From Symbiodinium kawagutii (Eukaryota > Sar > Dinophyceae > Suessiales > Symbiodiniaceae), in contig VSDK01010577.1 of assembly GCA_009767595.1 (NCBI GenBank), forward strand, positions 172,245-236,244: 64,000 nucleotides of DNA, in the 5' to 3' direction. Below the pieces are notes generated by a model, which was not told where the DNA came from, searched no databases, and saw only the letters and a program-made list of their open reading frames with translations. This document shows, in pieces, positions 54,100 to 64,000 of this stretch (its first letter is position 1; every line of letters starts with the position of its first letter). Made by a program: the position numbers and the translations under genes.

Positions 54100-54480
54100 A
54101 GAAGACTCTGAAATCTGTCAGGTGGCATTGTGCCATTTGCAAAAATAGGTGAAACGGGGAAGTCAACACAAACCCTAGTGGATGTAAAAGGATACGAACA
54201 AAGAAAGTACAAATCAATTTTGGGGAGATGGAGATCCAGCAGTCAATCACCCCCGCAGCTCTGGCTAGCAACTGGTGGTGCAACTGGCTACAGCTACATC
54301 ATGGATCCCCAATAAACGAACGATCAAAAAGCCGATCAGCAACAGGAATTTTGATAGCTCGAAGAAACACCTGCTCGTCATCGGATGCTTTGATCCATAC
54401 TCACAGCGTTTCGACAATCCCATGGATTCTCAGAGCAGAAATATGCAGAAACAAACGATATCAATAGTATAGTCAACCAT
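54100..54480. other. Stretch without a supported gene
   Basis: No recognised motif on either strand. Confidence 0.35.
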
Positions 54481-54565
54481 GGCCAACAAACCACACCAAC
54501 CACCCCAACCACCCCCACCCATCCCAACCATCCCAACCACCCCAACCAATCAACAATCCCAAGAC
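54480..54565. repeat. CCAACCACCC low-complexity tract
   Basis: Imperfect CCAACC/CCCAACCAC repeats. Pro/Thr-rich frames here are not a gene. Confidence 0.75.
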
Positions 54566-54619
54566 CAACCAAGCACCATACCGACCAACAAACCCACCGT
54601 TCGTTACTGTTGCACCAAC

Positions 54620-54688
54620 CACCAGCGCGTTCGTCAGCAGTCGGGACGCGTGCGGCCCGGGCTAGGCTGGTCATCAAAGCATTGCGAC
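54620..54688 (-). CDS. PPR exon (helix A half)
   Basis: Bounded on the minus strand by a CGCCAAAG acceptor and a GGTGG|TTGG-type donor (GT one base in). It encodes GRNALMTSLARAARVPTADE. RNALMTSLARAARV fits PPR helix A. It lies between broken copy 2 and the intact TPR/ART-like gene. Confidence 0.5.
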
Positions 54689-54699
54689 CTTTGGCGTGA

Positions 54700-55500
54700 A
54701 CCAGTCGGGAAGCCGAGCAACCAATGGCTATGTAGTAATGGTGAATACTTGTTGTGCTCAATAAAGGCAATTCTATTGAGTGATCTATGGCAATGGTGAA
54801 TAGTCTATGGCTAATGAATGTCTATTGAGTGATGAAATTTAGTCGTTGATGGTGAATAGTCCATGGCTAAGCCGTGTACTGAGTGTATCCCTGACGACTA
54901 GGACTAATGCATAAAACAATAGTGGTTGCTTGTGATTAGTTGTCAATGGTTTCTTGAACACTGGGAAATGGAATGGTGGTTGGCCACTCGTATTTAATGC
55001 TCATTGTTGAAAATGGGTCGCAAAATAAGGGCTGGTAGTGGTCGATAACGAATGGTTATGTAATGATGGTTAATTAATGATGGTTAATGATGGTTAATGA
55101 TGGTTGATGTCGGTCGGCGTTGGTTGATAGTTTATATCGATTAGTAGAGGCAGATATTGGATGATATTGGTTGGTGAACTCGATCAGGGCATAACAAAAA
55201 AATACAAGGAGTAGTAACTTTGTTTCTGTTATCCCCCTCAATCCCAGACATGGTGGATGCGAAAATCTGCCGGAACCCCCTTGGAGCTTGGCAACAAGGG
55301 TTTCCTGTGGTTTCCTCTAGATTTTCCCATTAACCCAGTGACTCGAGCCTGGTTTTCCCGCTGTTGGTGCCTGCCCACTCAGCTAGCTATTGCACAAAAA
55401 TGAAGCGCTGATACTGCCGGGACCGCCAAGATCTGGCTATCGATACACAATCTTCCTTCAATTCCGCTAGCCGACCAGAGTCTTCCCATGTCTTCCCTAC
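54700..55500. other. Intron-like or intergenic DNA
   Basis: TGGTTAATGATGG-type simple motifs at 55050-55110. No gene. Confidence 0.45.
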
Positions 55501-55503
55501 AAT

Positions 55504-55632
55504 GTGGTGATTTCTTAAAATAGGCAACTCTCCAAAAACGGGTGGTTTAAAACTTATGGCGGTTTATTACTGTTAAAAAAAATGATTAATACTAGGGATG
55601 ATTTGCGGGTATCCCTATGTTAAGAAACCACC
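55504..55632. mobile_element. Family A element
   Basis: Ends TGGTGATTTCTTAAAATAGG and CCCTATGTTAAGAAACCACC, interior GGATGATTTGCGGGTA. Confidence 0.75.
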
Positions 55633-55984
55633 GTGTGTTCACAAGCATTGTCAATTTTGACCATAATTCAGGTGATCCTTGCTTCCTCATAATTGATCAA
55701 AGTGCCAAATCGGAACCCCATTCCAAGAGTTTGAGCTGATAGGAATTATGATTCCAGGGTGGTGTTGATTTATTCGGGGCAACGGAAGATCAGTGGATGC
55801 TCATTATATGTATCATTAATTCTGCGCCCGTACCCCTGGTGAACATCTCACAAACGAACTAAACGGTCTTTGTTGGGATGTTTCACTTATATAAAACTTT
55901 TTGGACATTTAGTTTGTTATGACTTAAAACCCATACTAGTTTATAGTTTGGGTAGATAGCTGGTTAAACGACTGTTTCTATCTA

Positions 55985-56092
55985 GTCTGGTTGGTGGTTT
56001 CGACCCCTATTAAAAATATGTTTGTCAACCAATCATTTGTGAATGGTTACAAGTGGGAAAACAAACATGTCAATGAAAAACCACCAACCAGT
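55985..56092. mobile_element. Family C element (complete)
   Basis: Ends CTGGTTGGTGGTTTC and GAAAAACCACCAACCAG are inverted repeats. Interior AATATGTTTGTCAACC and AAGTGGGAAAACA. Partial relatives lie at 25190-25273 and, less certainly, 17920-17955. Confidence 0.65.
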
Positions 56093-56099
56093 AGTTGAA

Positions 56100-56570
56100 C
56101 TTAACCATTATTAGTTGTTTATGTTCTCCTACTGTCTGATTAACCATATCTAATGGCTATAGTTATAACCCTATGAAAGCACCAACCAGCAGTTTTGAAC
56201 GGACCTCAAAGTTTCACTTCACGGATATGACCTGGCGACCTGGCAGCTACACCGAGGCACCGCGCAAATGGCCAAAGAGAGGCTCCGCTCAGTAGAGGCG
56301 TCCTGGGAACTGGGAACTGGTGTGCCAGGCCAAGCCCAATATCCCACCATAAAAATCATTTTAGCCAATGTGTCCCACCAAAAGATGGTGATTTTACTGG
56401 GAAACCATTGGTTTTAGGGGGGTGCTATGATTTTGGCACACGCCCACCCTACCATATCACGTGTCGATACATTGTGGATCATCGTGATTGATTTGCCAGA
56501 TATGGTTTCCTTTATATACTTTTCTTGATGGCCGCAGCATCTCAAAGTCTGAAGCAGCTACGGCTGCTAC
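56100..56570. other. 3' flank of the intact TPR/ART-like gene
   Basis: No gene. A GC-rich patch at 56225-56340 is unassigned. Confidence 0.4.
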
Positions 56571-56573
56571 AAC

Positions 56574-58859
56574 CTACCTGTGCCAATTCAAGAGCTGCTT
56601 CCTTGTGAAACTCCGGATCCCATTCTGCAGCGGCACTTGCACTGACTCCTCGGGAGAGAGCGCTGAGCCCAGGTTGTGGTAGGCAAGTGCGTACTTGTTG
56701 TCCAACTTGATGGCTTCGAGGTACAAGTCCTTTTCACTGAAGGTCTTGGTGCCAGTCTGCAGATGAACTTGCACTGACTCCTCGGGAGAGAGCGCTGAGC
56801 CCAGGTTGTCGTAGGCAGCTGCGAAGTTGTTGTCCAACTTGATGGCTTCGAGGTACAACTCCTTTGCGTTGAACATCCTGCGGCCAGTCTGCAGATGCAC
56901 TTGCACTGACTCCTCGGGAGAGAGCGCTGAGCCCAGGTTGTGGTAGGCAATTGCGTAGTTGTTGTCCAACTTGATGGCTTCGAGGTACAACTGCTTTTCC
57001 CTGAAGGTCTCGGTGCCCCTCTGCAGCTGCACTTGCACTGACTCCTCGGGAGAGAGCGCTGAGCCCAGGTTGTTGTAGGCAGCTGCGAAGTTGTTGTCCA
57101 ACTTGATGACTTCGAGGTACAACTCCTTTTCGTTGAACATCCTGCGGCCAGTCTGCAGATGCACTTGCACTGACTCCTCGGGAGAGAGCACTGAGCCAAG
57201 GTTGTGGTAGGCAAGTGCGAAGTTGTTGTCCAACTTGATGGCTTCGAGGTACAAGTCCTTTTCACTGAAGGTCTTGGTGCCGCTCTGCAGCTGCACTTGC
57301 AACCACTCCTCGGGAGAGAGCGCTGAGCCCAGGTTGTGGTAGGCAAGTGCGTAGTTGTTGTCCAACTTGATGGCTTCCAAGTACAACTCCTTTGTGCTGA
57401 ACATCCTGCGGCCAGTCTGCAGATGCACTTGCACTGACTCCTCGGGAGAGAGCGCTGAGCCCAGGTTGTCATAGGCAGCTGCGTAGTTGTTGTCCAACTT
57501 GATGGCTTCGAGGTACAACTCCTTTGCGTTGAACATCCTGCGGCCAGTCTGCAGATGCACTTGCACTGACTCTTCGGGAGAGAGCGCTGAGCCCAGGTTG
57601 TCGTAGGCAGCTGCGAAGTTGTTGTCCAACTTGATGGCTTCGAGGTACAAGTCCTTTTCACTGAAGGTCTTGGTGCCAGTCTGCAGCTGCACTCGCACTG
57701 ACTTCTTTGCAGAGAGCCTTTGGCCCAGGTTGTTGTAGGCAGCTGCGAAGTTGTTGTCCAACTTGATGGCTTCGAGGTACAAGTCCTTTTCACTGAAGGT
57801 CTTGGTGCCAGTCTGCAGCTGCACTCGCACTGACTTCTTTGCAGAGAGCCTTTGGCCCAGGTTGTTGTAGGCAGCTGCGAAGTTGTTGTCCAACTTGATG
57901 GCTTCGAGGTACAACTCCTTTTCGTTGAACATCCTGCGGCCAGTCTGCAGATGCACTTGCACTGACTCCTCGGGAGAGAGCACTGAGCCGAGGTTGTTGT
58001 AGGCATGAGAGTCCGCGGGTTTCACCTCGATGAGCTTCACCAAGAGCTTCTTTCGGATTTCTCGGTAGTCTCGGATGCCATACTTCGCCAATTTCTGCAT
58101 CAATTCGTCGGTCTCGAGCCGCTTGCCCAAGATCTGCACAATCTCCGCAGATGATTGCTCTGCGTCTTTCACTCCAATTTTCTCAGCACGAGCTTGCTCG
58201 TAGATTGAAACTAACCAAACATCGCGCCAAAATGGCTGCCTCTCGCCAAAACAATTGCTTCCTTTCAGCCTCTTTTGACCGTTTGGCATCAAAGGGCCAT
58301 CGGTGATCTCTTCCATTACATTCTTGGACACTTGCTCATCCACAATCAGTGGGATGCAGCAGTCGGCTTTGCCTTTGTACTGGTCGTTGACATAATTTCC
58401 GATAGGACCATTGAGAGCAGTATTGAAAGGAGCATCAGGCTGCGGCAAATCCAGACCTTGTTTCTCCTTGAAGTTGTCCCTGGTGGGGTAATAATTGTTG
58501 ATCAGAACCTCCTCTTTTGAATTCCACTCGTGGGGTGCCTTCATTGTGGCATAGATTCCCAAACCAAAATAGCTATCTTTGTTATTTTCATCCAGTGGAG
58601 CCAAAAGCTTGGGATTTTCTAAACTTGTGATTTTCTTGAAGGCATCCTCAGGAGTGTAGTGAAATAGGACTCGATCTCCTGCACGCAAACCTTGATGTCC
58701 TGCATCTTGTCTGACATCAATGGCGCATGACCACATTTTGATGCCAGTGGCTTGGTGTTCTATTGTCAAGGCATCCACGTAGGTATAGCCCTGCGCGTGC
58801 AGCCGGGCTCCTTGGAAGTATTCGTTGCTGCCAAAAAAGGTCTCTGGTGCGCTGCTCAT
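56574..58859 (-). CDS. TPR-like repeat protein with ADP-ribosyltransferase-like N-terminus, 761 aa
   Basis: Single intronless frame from ATG 58859. Residues about 60-130 contain FHYTPEDAFKKI (67-78), SYFGLGIYATMKAPHEW and NNYYP. This order resembles ADP-ribosyltransferases of the HYD1-like group (HYT...GxGxY), an inference from motif spacing; catalysis is unproven. A linker (FWRDVWLVSIYEQARAEKIG, EIVQILGKRLETDE) leads to a partial unit and ten full 44-residue repeats (LYLEAIKLDNNFAAAYNNLG...), residues about 283-755. They resemble TPR units with about ten extra residues. Several 132-bp units are identical or nearly so in DNA, showing recent expansion or homogenisation. The tail is LLNWHR. TPR arrays bind proteins. 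No signal peptide is seen. Two broken copies lie at 45-1335 and 52325-53585. The long alternative frame at 56588-58006 is a shadow of the repeats. Confidence 0.9.
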   Translation of the reverse strand: MSSAPETFFGSNEYFQGARLHAQGYTYVDALTIEHQATGIKMWSCAIDVRQDAGHQGLRAGDRVLFHYTPEDAFKKITSLENPKLLAPLDENNKDSYFGLGIYATMKAPHEWNSKEEVLINNYYPTRDNFKEKQGLDLPQPDAPFNTALNGPIGNYVNDQYKGKADCCIPLIVDEQVSKNVMEEITDGPLMPNGQKRLKGSNCFGERQPFWRDVWLVSIYEQARAEKIGVKDAEQSSAEIVQILGKRLETDELMQKLAKYGIRDYREIRKKLLVKLIEVKPADSHAYNNLGSVLSPEESVQVHLQTGRRMFNEKELYLEAIKLDNNFAAAYNNLGQRLSAKKSVRVQLQTGTKTFSEKDLYLEAIKLDNNFAAAYNNLGQRLSAKKSVRVQLQTGTKTFSEKDLYLEAIKLDNNFAAAYDNLGSALSPEESVQVHLQTGRRMFNAKELYLEAIKLDNNYAAAYDNLGSALSPEESVQVHLQTGRRMFSTKELYLEAIKLDNNYALAYHNLGSALSPEEWLQVQLQSGTKTFSEKDLYLEAIKLDNNFALAYHNLGSVLSPEESVQVHLQTGRRMFNEKELYLEVIKLDNNFAAAYNNLGSALSPEESVQVQLQRGTETFREKQLYLEAIKLDNNYAIAYHNLGSALSPEESVQVHLQTGRRMFNAKELYLEAIKLDNNFAAAYDNLGSALSPEESVQVHLQTGTKTFSEKDLYLEAIKLDNKYALAYHNLGSALSPEESVQVPLQNGIRSFTRKQLLNWHR
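56640..57990. repeat. 132-bp tandem repeat array within the TPR-like gene
   Basis: Ten full units of 132 bp, with landmark GTTGTCCAACTTGATGGC every 132 bp. The two units at about 57625-57890 look identical. Confidence 0.92.
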
Positions 58860-58869
58860 GCTGGGTGGC

Positions 58870-61000
58870 TACTTTTGAAGGTCAACACCAACAACTATTG
58901 AAGGCTTTTCCCCGATGTCCTGCCCGAAGTGATTGGTTCACAACAATTCCCACAGTGCGTACAAGAAATCTGAATAAAATCTACTGTAGATGAACAGCTG
59001 GTGTAGGCCAATTTCCACAATGAACCAGCCACGTTTTTCTCATTGCTGATTTAAGTCTGAAAATGCGGCCTGCTATCCCAGAAGCATGGAGCTTGCAGCT
59101 ATCCGGAGAGGTTTGTGAATGATGTCTGGTATGCTTCAAAGATTGGATTTTTTAGTTTCCTGCGAAAAAAACTGCAATCTAGAAACTATGCTGAAAGATG
59201 CAAGAACACTTGATCAACAATAGTTTAATCTCTTAATTACAAGAATATCACAATTTTGTAGGGGGGTTTAATCCCACACACATAAAACAATCCTTAAAGT
59301 CACCAACCAAATAAATAGCAAACTAGAATCTGTACATCATTGAACGCCTCTTAAGGACATGCTGGCGATTTCTTGGCATGTTGGCGTTTAAACAGGACAA
59401 CATGTTGCCCCAACAAGGCAACATCATGCGACAGGAAACCTCAACAAAAAGGGGTTCCTACAACCTTCAGTGGCCCAAAATCCCCATGTGCCGTATCCGA
59501 GGGACGGACCTCAAGGTTGAAGCTGGCTGACCATGATTCATGATTAAGAAAACCCGGCTAACCATCACTACTCAAATATAAAATTTAATGATAGTTGTTC
59601 GTTTTTGACAGAAATGTTCATGAAGCTATGGTTGTTGGTGGTTGTTTTACAGTAAGCTGTGATGGTTTTCATGGTAAAGCCCTTAAGAATCATCATTACA
59701 TTTTATTCGTACCCAACATTACGACGCACATCTAATATTGAATTAATAGACAAGCAGGCAAATATTGTTGTTGATGACCCATCACTGTGTCATAATCACG
59801 AACATATATAACACTAATTAAAAAAGCTATGATGGTTTTCAAAGTAATTAAATCACTATATCATAAGCTAATGGCTACCAATCATAAGCCAATGGTTTAT
59901 GATATTGCAGAAACAAATCGAATTATAGCTCATGGATGCTGACGGCAATGATAAGCTAGGGTTTTCCTAATATCATAGCTAATCATCATGGTTACTCATC
60001 ATATCTTATCAACCTAATGATGCTTGTTGGCTTACTACTATTGGCTCATTAAGCTGACCATCACGGCTGACCTCACAATTTCCCTCCATTCAGCTCACTA
60101 TCATGGCTTATCATCGGCTTGTCATCGGCTCATCCAGCCGTTGACCTCACCTTCGCATCGCCGCACCAGGCACCCCCTTCTGAGCGCTCGCTCCTGCACT
60201 TCGTCCCACAGCTCCAGAGCCATCTTCCATTGAGCACCTCAGCGGCATAAACTTAGGCAACGGTTCATATGAGCCATCAGTTCCATGATGTCCTTATCAT
60301 GATGTGCTCCCTAGGGCTGCGACGCGACAGATTTTTTTCAAACAAACGTCGGTCCACTGCTACAAGCCACCAAACGTTGACCCTCCAGCAACCACTGTTG
60401 ACCAGCAGCTGGCAACTGGATGAGTCATTGCTGTTGCCCTTGTAGTAACCACTGTTGATTGGATGAGTCATTGAGGAAATCGGCAATTGACTACTGTTAA
60501 AATCAGTCAGCATTAACTATAAAACATCATCACTATGACTATTGCTGCCAGCTGTATTCACCTAAAGAATCATAATAATCCACCATTGACTATTATCGTG
60601 GTCAACCATGATCATGCATTGATTGAATGTGGTCAGCCGCAATTAGGCATTGCCAAGTAATTGCTTCTTTCATAGCCAAAACCAACCATTGATTGACTAT
60701 GTCCATCATCAGAAGCCATGATTGCTATGCTTATTCTCATGAAGAATGAACATAAATCGGGGTTTTCCATTGACTGACCATAATTTCAATTTCTATCAAT
60801 CATTGATACTGGCTCCTGAAAAACCATTCACTATCTATCTGTGAGCCATAATCATTTCCCCTCACCACGATACATAGATCAACCAATAAATCATGGTGAC
60901 CAATGAATTATATGGTACATAGATCATTCTGTAAATAGATGGATGGAAAAAAATATATCAAAACTTTCCATTACCACTTCCCCACCGACAACCGTCACCA
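58870..61000. other. AT-rich DNA 5' of the TPR-like gene
   Basis: Immediately 5' (minus strand) is GTAGCCACCCAGC before the ATG. GTAGCCA is also found in the 5' part of the spliced leader, but the match is too short to use. A GC-rich patch at 60110-60240 is unassigned. Otherwise simple AT-rich sequence. Confidence 0.4.
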
Positions 61001-61002
61001 AC

Positions 61003-61098
61003 CATAGATTCCCTCGCTCCCGCGGGCGGAAGCCCAAGCCACCCCTGGCGCACACCGCCATGGCTGCTCCATAGCTCGCCCCTGGAAGGCGCGCTGTG
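61003..61098 (-). CDS. PPR exon (helix A half)
   Basis: On the minus strand, between an acceptor (CACTGCGCAG or, 19 nt on, CCTTCCAG) and a CTATG|GTTGGTG donor, the frame reads GASYGAAMAVCARGGLGFRP. ASYGAAMAVCARGG is a clear PPR helix A (VSYNAAISACARGGQW). Confidence 0.6.
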
Positions 61099-61189
61099 GC
61101 CTGCGCAGTGCCGGACAAATAGCGATGATTCATCGATGATAGAAAGAGATAGACGGAGAAAGAGAAACAAACATCTAATATTAATGTAG

Positions 61190-61520
61190 ATTAACTAATT
61201 AAAGAGACACAAACATCTACAGAGATGATATATTCTTCTAGTATTAATGTAGAATCATATGTCAATTTGAAGAATAATTAAATCATCTAATGTACATTAA
61301 CTAATTATTAGTATGAAGAATAATTAATGTAGAATTAATGTAGAAACAAATAGTTTCCAATTTATGTAGAATCAATATATTTAAGAACATCCTATGTACA
61401 AACATGTATATTGATTGGGCAATCATGTGTATTACGTGAATACCCTATGTACAAAGTTGATATATGTAATACATGAATATCCTATGCACACACATTAATA
61501 TATGTAAGAAGTAATATACA
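61190..61520. repeat. AT-rich degenerate tandem repeats
   Basis: Repeated TTAATGTAGAA words (61190-61370) are followed by about three units of TCCTATGTACAAA...GTAATACATGAATA (61388-61520). Confidence 0.6.
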
Positions 61521-61524
61521 AGAA

Positions 61525-62240
61525 TATGATACAGCTCTATAATCTGATATGTATGTACTTACATGTTTTTTGTTTGTGTTTATATAATTCCTTGCGAATG
61601 TATATGGTAAAGTACGACTAAAAGGAAAAATAGAACTACCATAGTGGGTAAGCCGGTTTGTGATTAGGGTAACAAGCCGTCAAGTCGCATCATGGCAAAT
61701 TTGAGCGCGAACAAGAATCAGTGACGTTTCGTGATGGTCAATGGTGCTTGAGAATGCTTGAGGATGGTCGATGGGAAAGCAGCTGCTTCAGGTTGCTCGT
61801 TGTGACATGCATTCACATGGCACCCTGATGATTGGATGTACGACATCCAATACAATGTGGGAAAGGAGTATTTATCACATACAACATATCCTGTACAATA
61901 GTCAGGCAAAATGCAAGTACTTTTAATTTCTCCTGGGTATGTTGAAATATCAAGAGAAGTAGAAGGAGAGAATGCCACTGGTTTGAGATGATTTTCTTTG
62001 TCACCGTCGGCACAGGGCTGCGGTATGCCTCAACGAACAACCAGCATCCGATGGTGGATTATACTCTCTGGTAGCTTCACCAGTGGAAAGCCACCAGCAA
62101 AGCTTCCAGGTCAATTTCATGGATAACTTTATTGAAGAACCCAAACAATCATCTAAAGATATCGTATAAGATTCATATGAACTCATTATTCCCACAAATA
62201 TGATTCATATCAAGTTACTTTTTTCATATTCTCTCCACAA
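61525..62240. other. Stretch without a supported gene
   Basis: No motif recognised on either strand. Confidence 0.4.
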
Positions 62241-62242
62241 AT

Positions 62243-62363
62243 ACATGGCTGTGGGTCAAGACCCTAAGTCCCCCTGGTTCCCCCATCATTAACCATTGTT
62301 TTCCCTATAGTTGTGTGGTTATTATCCCCCCTATTGATTGTTAATATTGACCAATACCCACAT
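62243..62363. mobile_element. Family B element (complete)
   Basis: Ends ACATGGCTGTGGGTCAAG and TTGACCAATACCCACAT, interior CATTAACCATTGTTTTCCC. Confidence 0.72.
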
Positions 62364-62389
62364 AACAAATCTCAAACAACTCCCTTCGT

Positions 62390-62503
62390 TTTGACCCCTT
62401 CCAGCCCAAGCTCGCCACCGTACCCAGTGGCCTTGCGAAAGTCTTCGAAGATCAAGAGGGCCTCGCCAGCTGAGGCCACAGCGCCACGGTAATCATTAGC
62501 AAC
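62390..62503 (-). CDS. PPR exon
   Basis: A strong acceptor (CCTTATTCAG, minus strand) is followed by VANDYRGAVASAGEALLIFE and then DFRKATGYGGELG. The pattern YRGAVAS..EALLIFEDF fits PPR helices A and B in a shortened unit. A possible donor is GAAGGG|GTCAAA at about 62387. Confidence 0.55.
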
Positions 62504-62509
62504 CTGAAT

Positions 62510-63590
62510 AAGGAATAGTAATCGTGGTTACTAACGATTAATGATGATGAATGATGATTAAGCATGATTAATGATGACATATGATTGTTATTCGATAGCA
62601 TCGTTCATCATGATTAGTCATCATGAATCATAGTTCATCATCATTCATCATCATTCATCATCAATCATTTTCAATCATCAAGCATTTGCCATTCATTGTC
62701 ATTAACACATATGAACCATTGCAGTCGTCTTCATTGTTGACCATCATGCGGCAAACTTGCACCGTCGACCGAGCATCTGTTGTCTGTTCATCTGATAGTT
62801 GTTTGTCTTACACCATCGGAGATCCTGACCCGGAGAAGGTTTTGGGTTTCGTGCGCCTGAACTTCATAGCTGAACTTCCCACATAACATTGAGTCACATA
62901 CCACACATATATATATACACATTATATACATATATTGTCATATATTGTCCATCTGTTCACTGTCACAAATCTTCAGCAATGGACATCATATTGAGAGTTC
63001 TGCTGCGCTCTTGCAAAGCTTTCAGGCATCTACGTTTCACTCGCGCTGAGAGAAAATTGTCTAAAGCTATGTTACAAAATAACACCAGCCTTTTAACAGT
63101 ACTGGTCTATTGGCAATCCAATTCTTACCATTGTTGGCTGGTCACCCATAGACCTACCCACGGGCTCATGGATACACCCAGCATGCAAATATTCACATCT
63201 ACTTGACGCATGTCTTAGTTCTATTGGTTGGTATCCCCTTTCATTAAACATTGTGAATTGTGGTCAGAGTCAATCATCCTACTGTTGCTATCATTGCTCG
63301 GTATCTCCCCGTAAATCATTGATTTCTTGTTGCATGCCAACTATACTGACTGATCACAGCCTCTGCAGGAACATCATTCACGAACGATACTGTAGCTAAC
63401 TATGCTTGACTGAATCACTTTACCCAGTTGCTCAGATATTTATTTTCATCTCCTCTGAGTTGCCATTGCTATGAGCAACAGGCGCTTGTCCAAGCTTAAC
63501 CATTGATCTCCCGAGCTAACTATGGCAAACTGAATCATTGTGCCAGTTGCTGATGCTTCACCATCAGTAACCAACTGGCGCCCGTTTGAA
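62510..63590. other. Stretch without a supported gene
   Basis: ATGATTAATGATGA and ATCATCATTCATC simple motifs occur at 62520-62680. A plus frame at 62740-62885 is open (SSDSCLSYTIGDPDPEKVLG) but unrecognised. Confidence 0.35.
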
Positions 63591-63593
63591 CAA

Positions 63594-63693
63594 TTGCTTG
63601 CTCCAGCGGCCACTTGGAACCCCGACGTCTTGCCACAAGGAACTCCGCTCCAAAGCGCTTAGGGCGGCACTTTGTCCAACCACATTGGGCCTG
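63594..63693 (-). CDS. PPR exon (helix A half)
   Basis: A GGGCTCCTCAG acceptor (minus strand) precedes PNVVGQSAALSALERSSLWQ. This is a close PPR helix A match (PNVVTYNAAISALERSGLW). It is the farthest upstream PPR exon in the window on this strand; the gene may continue beyond the right edge. Confidence 0.65.
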
Positions 63694-63699
63694 AGGAGC

Positions 63700-64000
63700 C
63701 CAGACGAGCAAATCGACAAAATGGAAATGTATTTGCCGTTAAGAGTGTGTATTCCGTTTGGTCGATATACCAAGAGTATAGTATACTTAACAAATCACAC
63801 ATCCGTTGACTTTAATGGCCTAGTCTCAACCAAGAGTATATGGTTGAGACAAATATTATACAGAATAGTTGTACAAGTATCGCTCAAGTTATGCTTGTTG
63901 ATCGACAAAGGTTGGTCAAACAACGGGTTAGCGCATATTTGAACAGGTAGGTAATCATTGTTCGGTTCGGGCAAGTCATAGTCATATAGTCAAACAGTAT
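63700..64000. other. Right edge, no recognised gene
   Basis: CAAGAGTATA occurs twice (63770, 63831). Nothing coding is supported. Confidence 0.4.

Noticed and set aside
56640..57990. Regular repeats that might suggest a CRISPR array
   Set aside because: Units are 132 bp, contiguous and coding; there are no short repeats with unique spacers and the genome is eukaryotic.
56588..58006. 472-codon Ser/Thr/Trp/Cys-rich frame on the minus strand
   Set aside because: It is a second frame of the 132-bp repeats; only the LYLEAIKLDN frame extends into a sensible N-terminal domain.

Overview
The window reads as nuclear DNA of a dinoflagellate, most likely a coral-symbiont type (Symbiodiniaceae). This is inferred from gene families and architecture, not from a search. 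The signs are an intronless ubiquitin-like/ankyrin gene, an intronless gene with TPR-like repeats and an ADP-ribosyltransferase-like N-terminus, many short exons with pentatricopeptide (PPR) motifs of the 'ISACEK' type, a heavily intron-split gene family I associate with dinoflagellates, and a possible relict of the dinoflagellate spliced leader. Nothing looks prokaryotic: there are no operons, rRNAs, tRNAs or CRISPR arrays.

Layout. 0-1.3 kb (minus): a broken copy of the TPR/ART-like gene. 1.4-30.3 kb: AT-rich, repeat-filled DNA with small GC-rich islands. At least ten islands encode PPR half-repeats on the minus strand next to splice-like sites. The intronless ankyrin gene (12661-14949, minus) lies among them. 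30.6-49.8 kb (plus): a coherent block bounded by similar short repeat clusters. It carries one long multi-exon gene (about 31.3-47.3 kb) and a second large open frame (47.6-49.4 kb). 50-52.3 kb: no clear gene. 52.3-53.6 kb (minus): a second broken TPR/ART-like copy. 54.6 kb: another PPR exon. 56574-58859 (minus): the intact 761-residue TPR/ART-like gene. 59-64 kb: AT-rich DNA with three more PPR exons.

The most interesting object is the 30.6-49.8 kb cassette. Its first gene appears to encode, in order: an acidic N-terminal part, a Lys/Ala-rich and Gly/Arg-rich basic exon, a domain with cytosine-methyltransferase-like landmarks (FFAG, KCSSW, LLEQP), a conserved basic region (RLRRLCEYKK, GWYSKEDM), a helical segment, and a GIY-YIG-like C-terminus split over two exons. 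The second gene encodes an acidic-motif protein (HGDEGR, CHLC, GDPWHTIHLG, QADEDLVGR) that could be an RNase H-like transposase. Short interspersed elements, abundant on both sides, are not recognisable inside the cassette, which fits a separate insertion.

Three other themes recur. (1) Short inverted-terminal-repeat elements (families A, B, C) fill the PPR introns. (2) Intronless genes and their broken copies sit between PPR exons on the same strand. (3) The two broken TPR/ART copies share a fold-back insertion absent from the intact gene. Exon limits were read by eye and are approximate.
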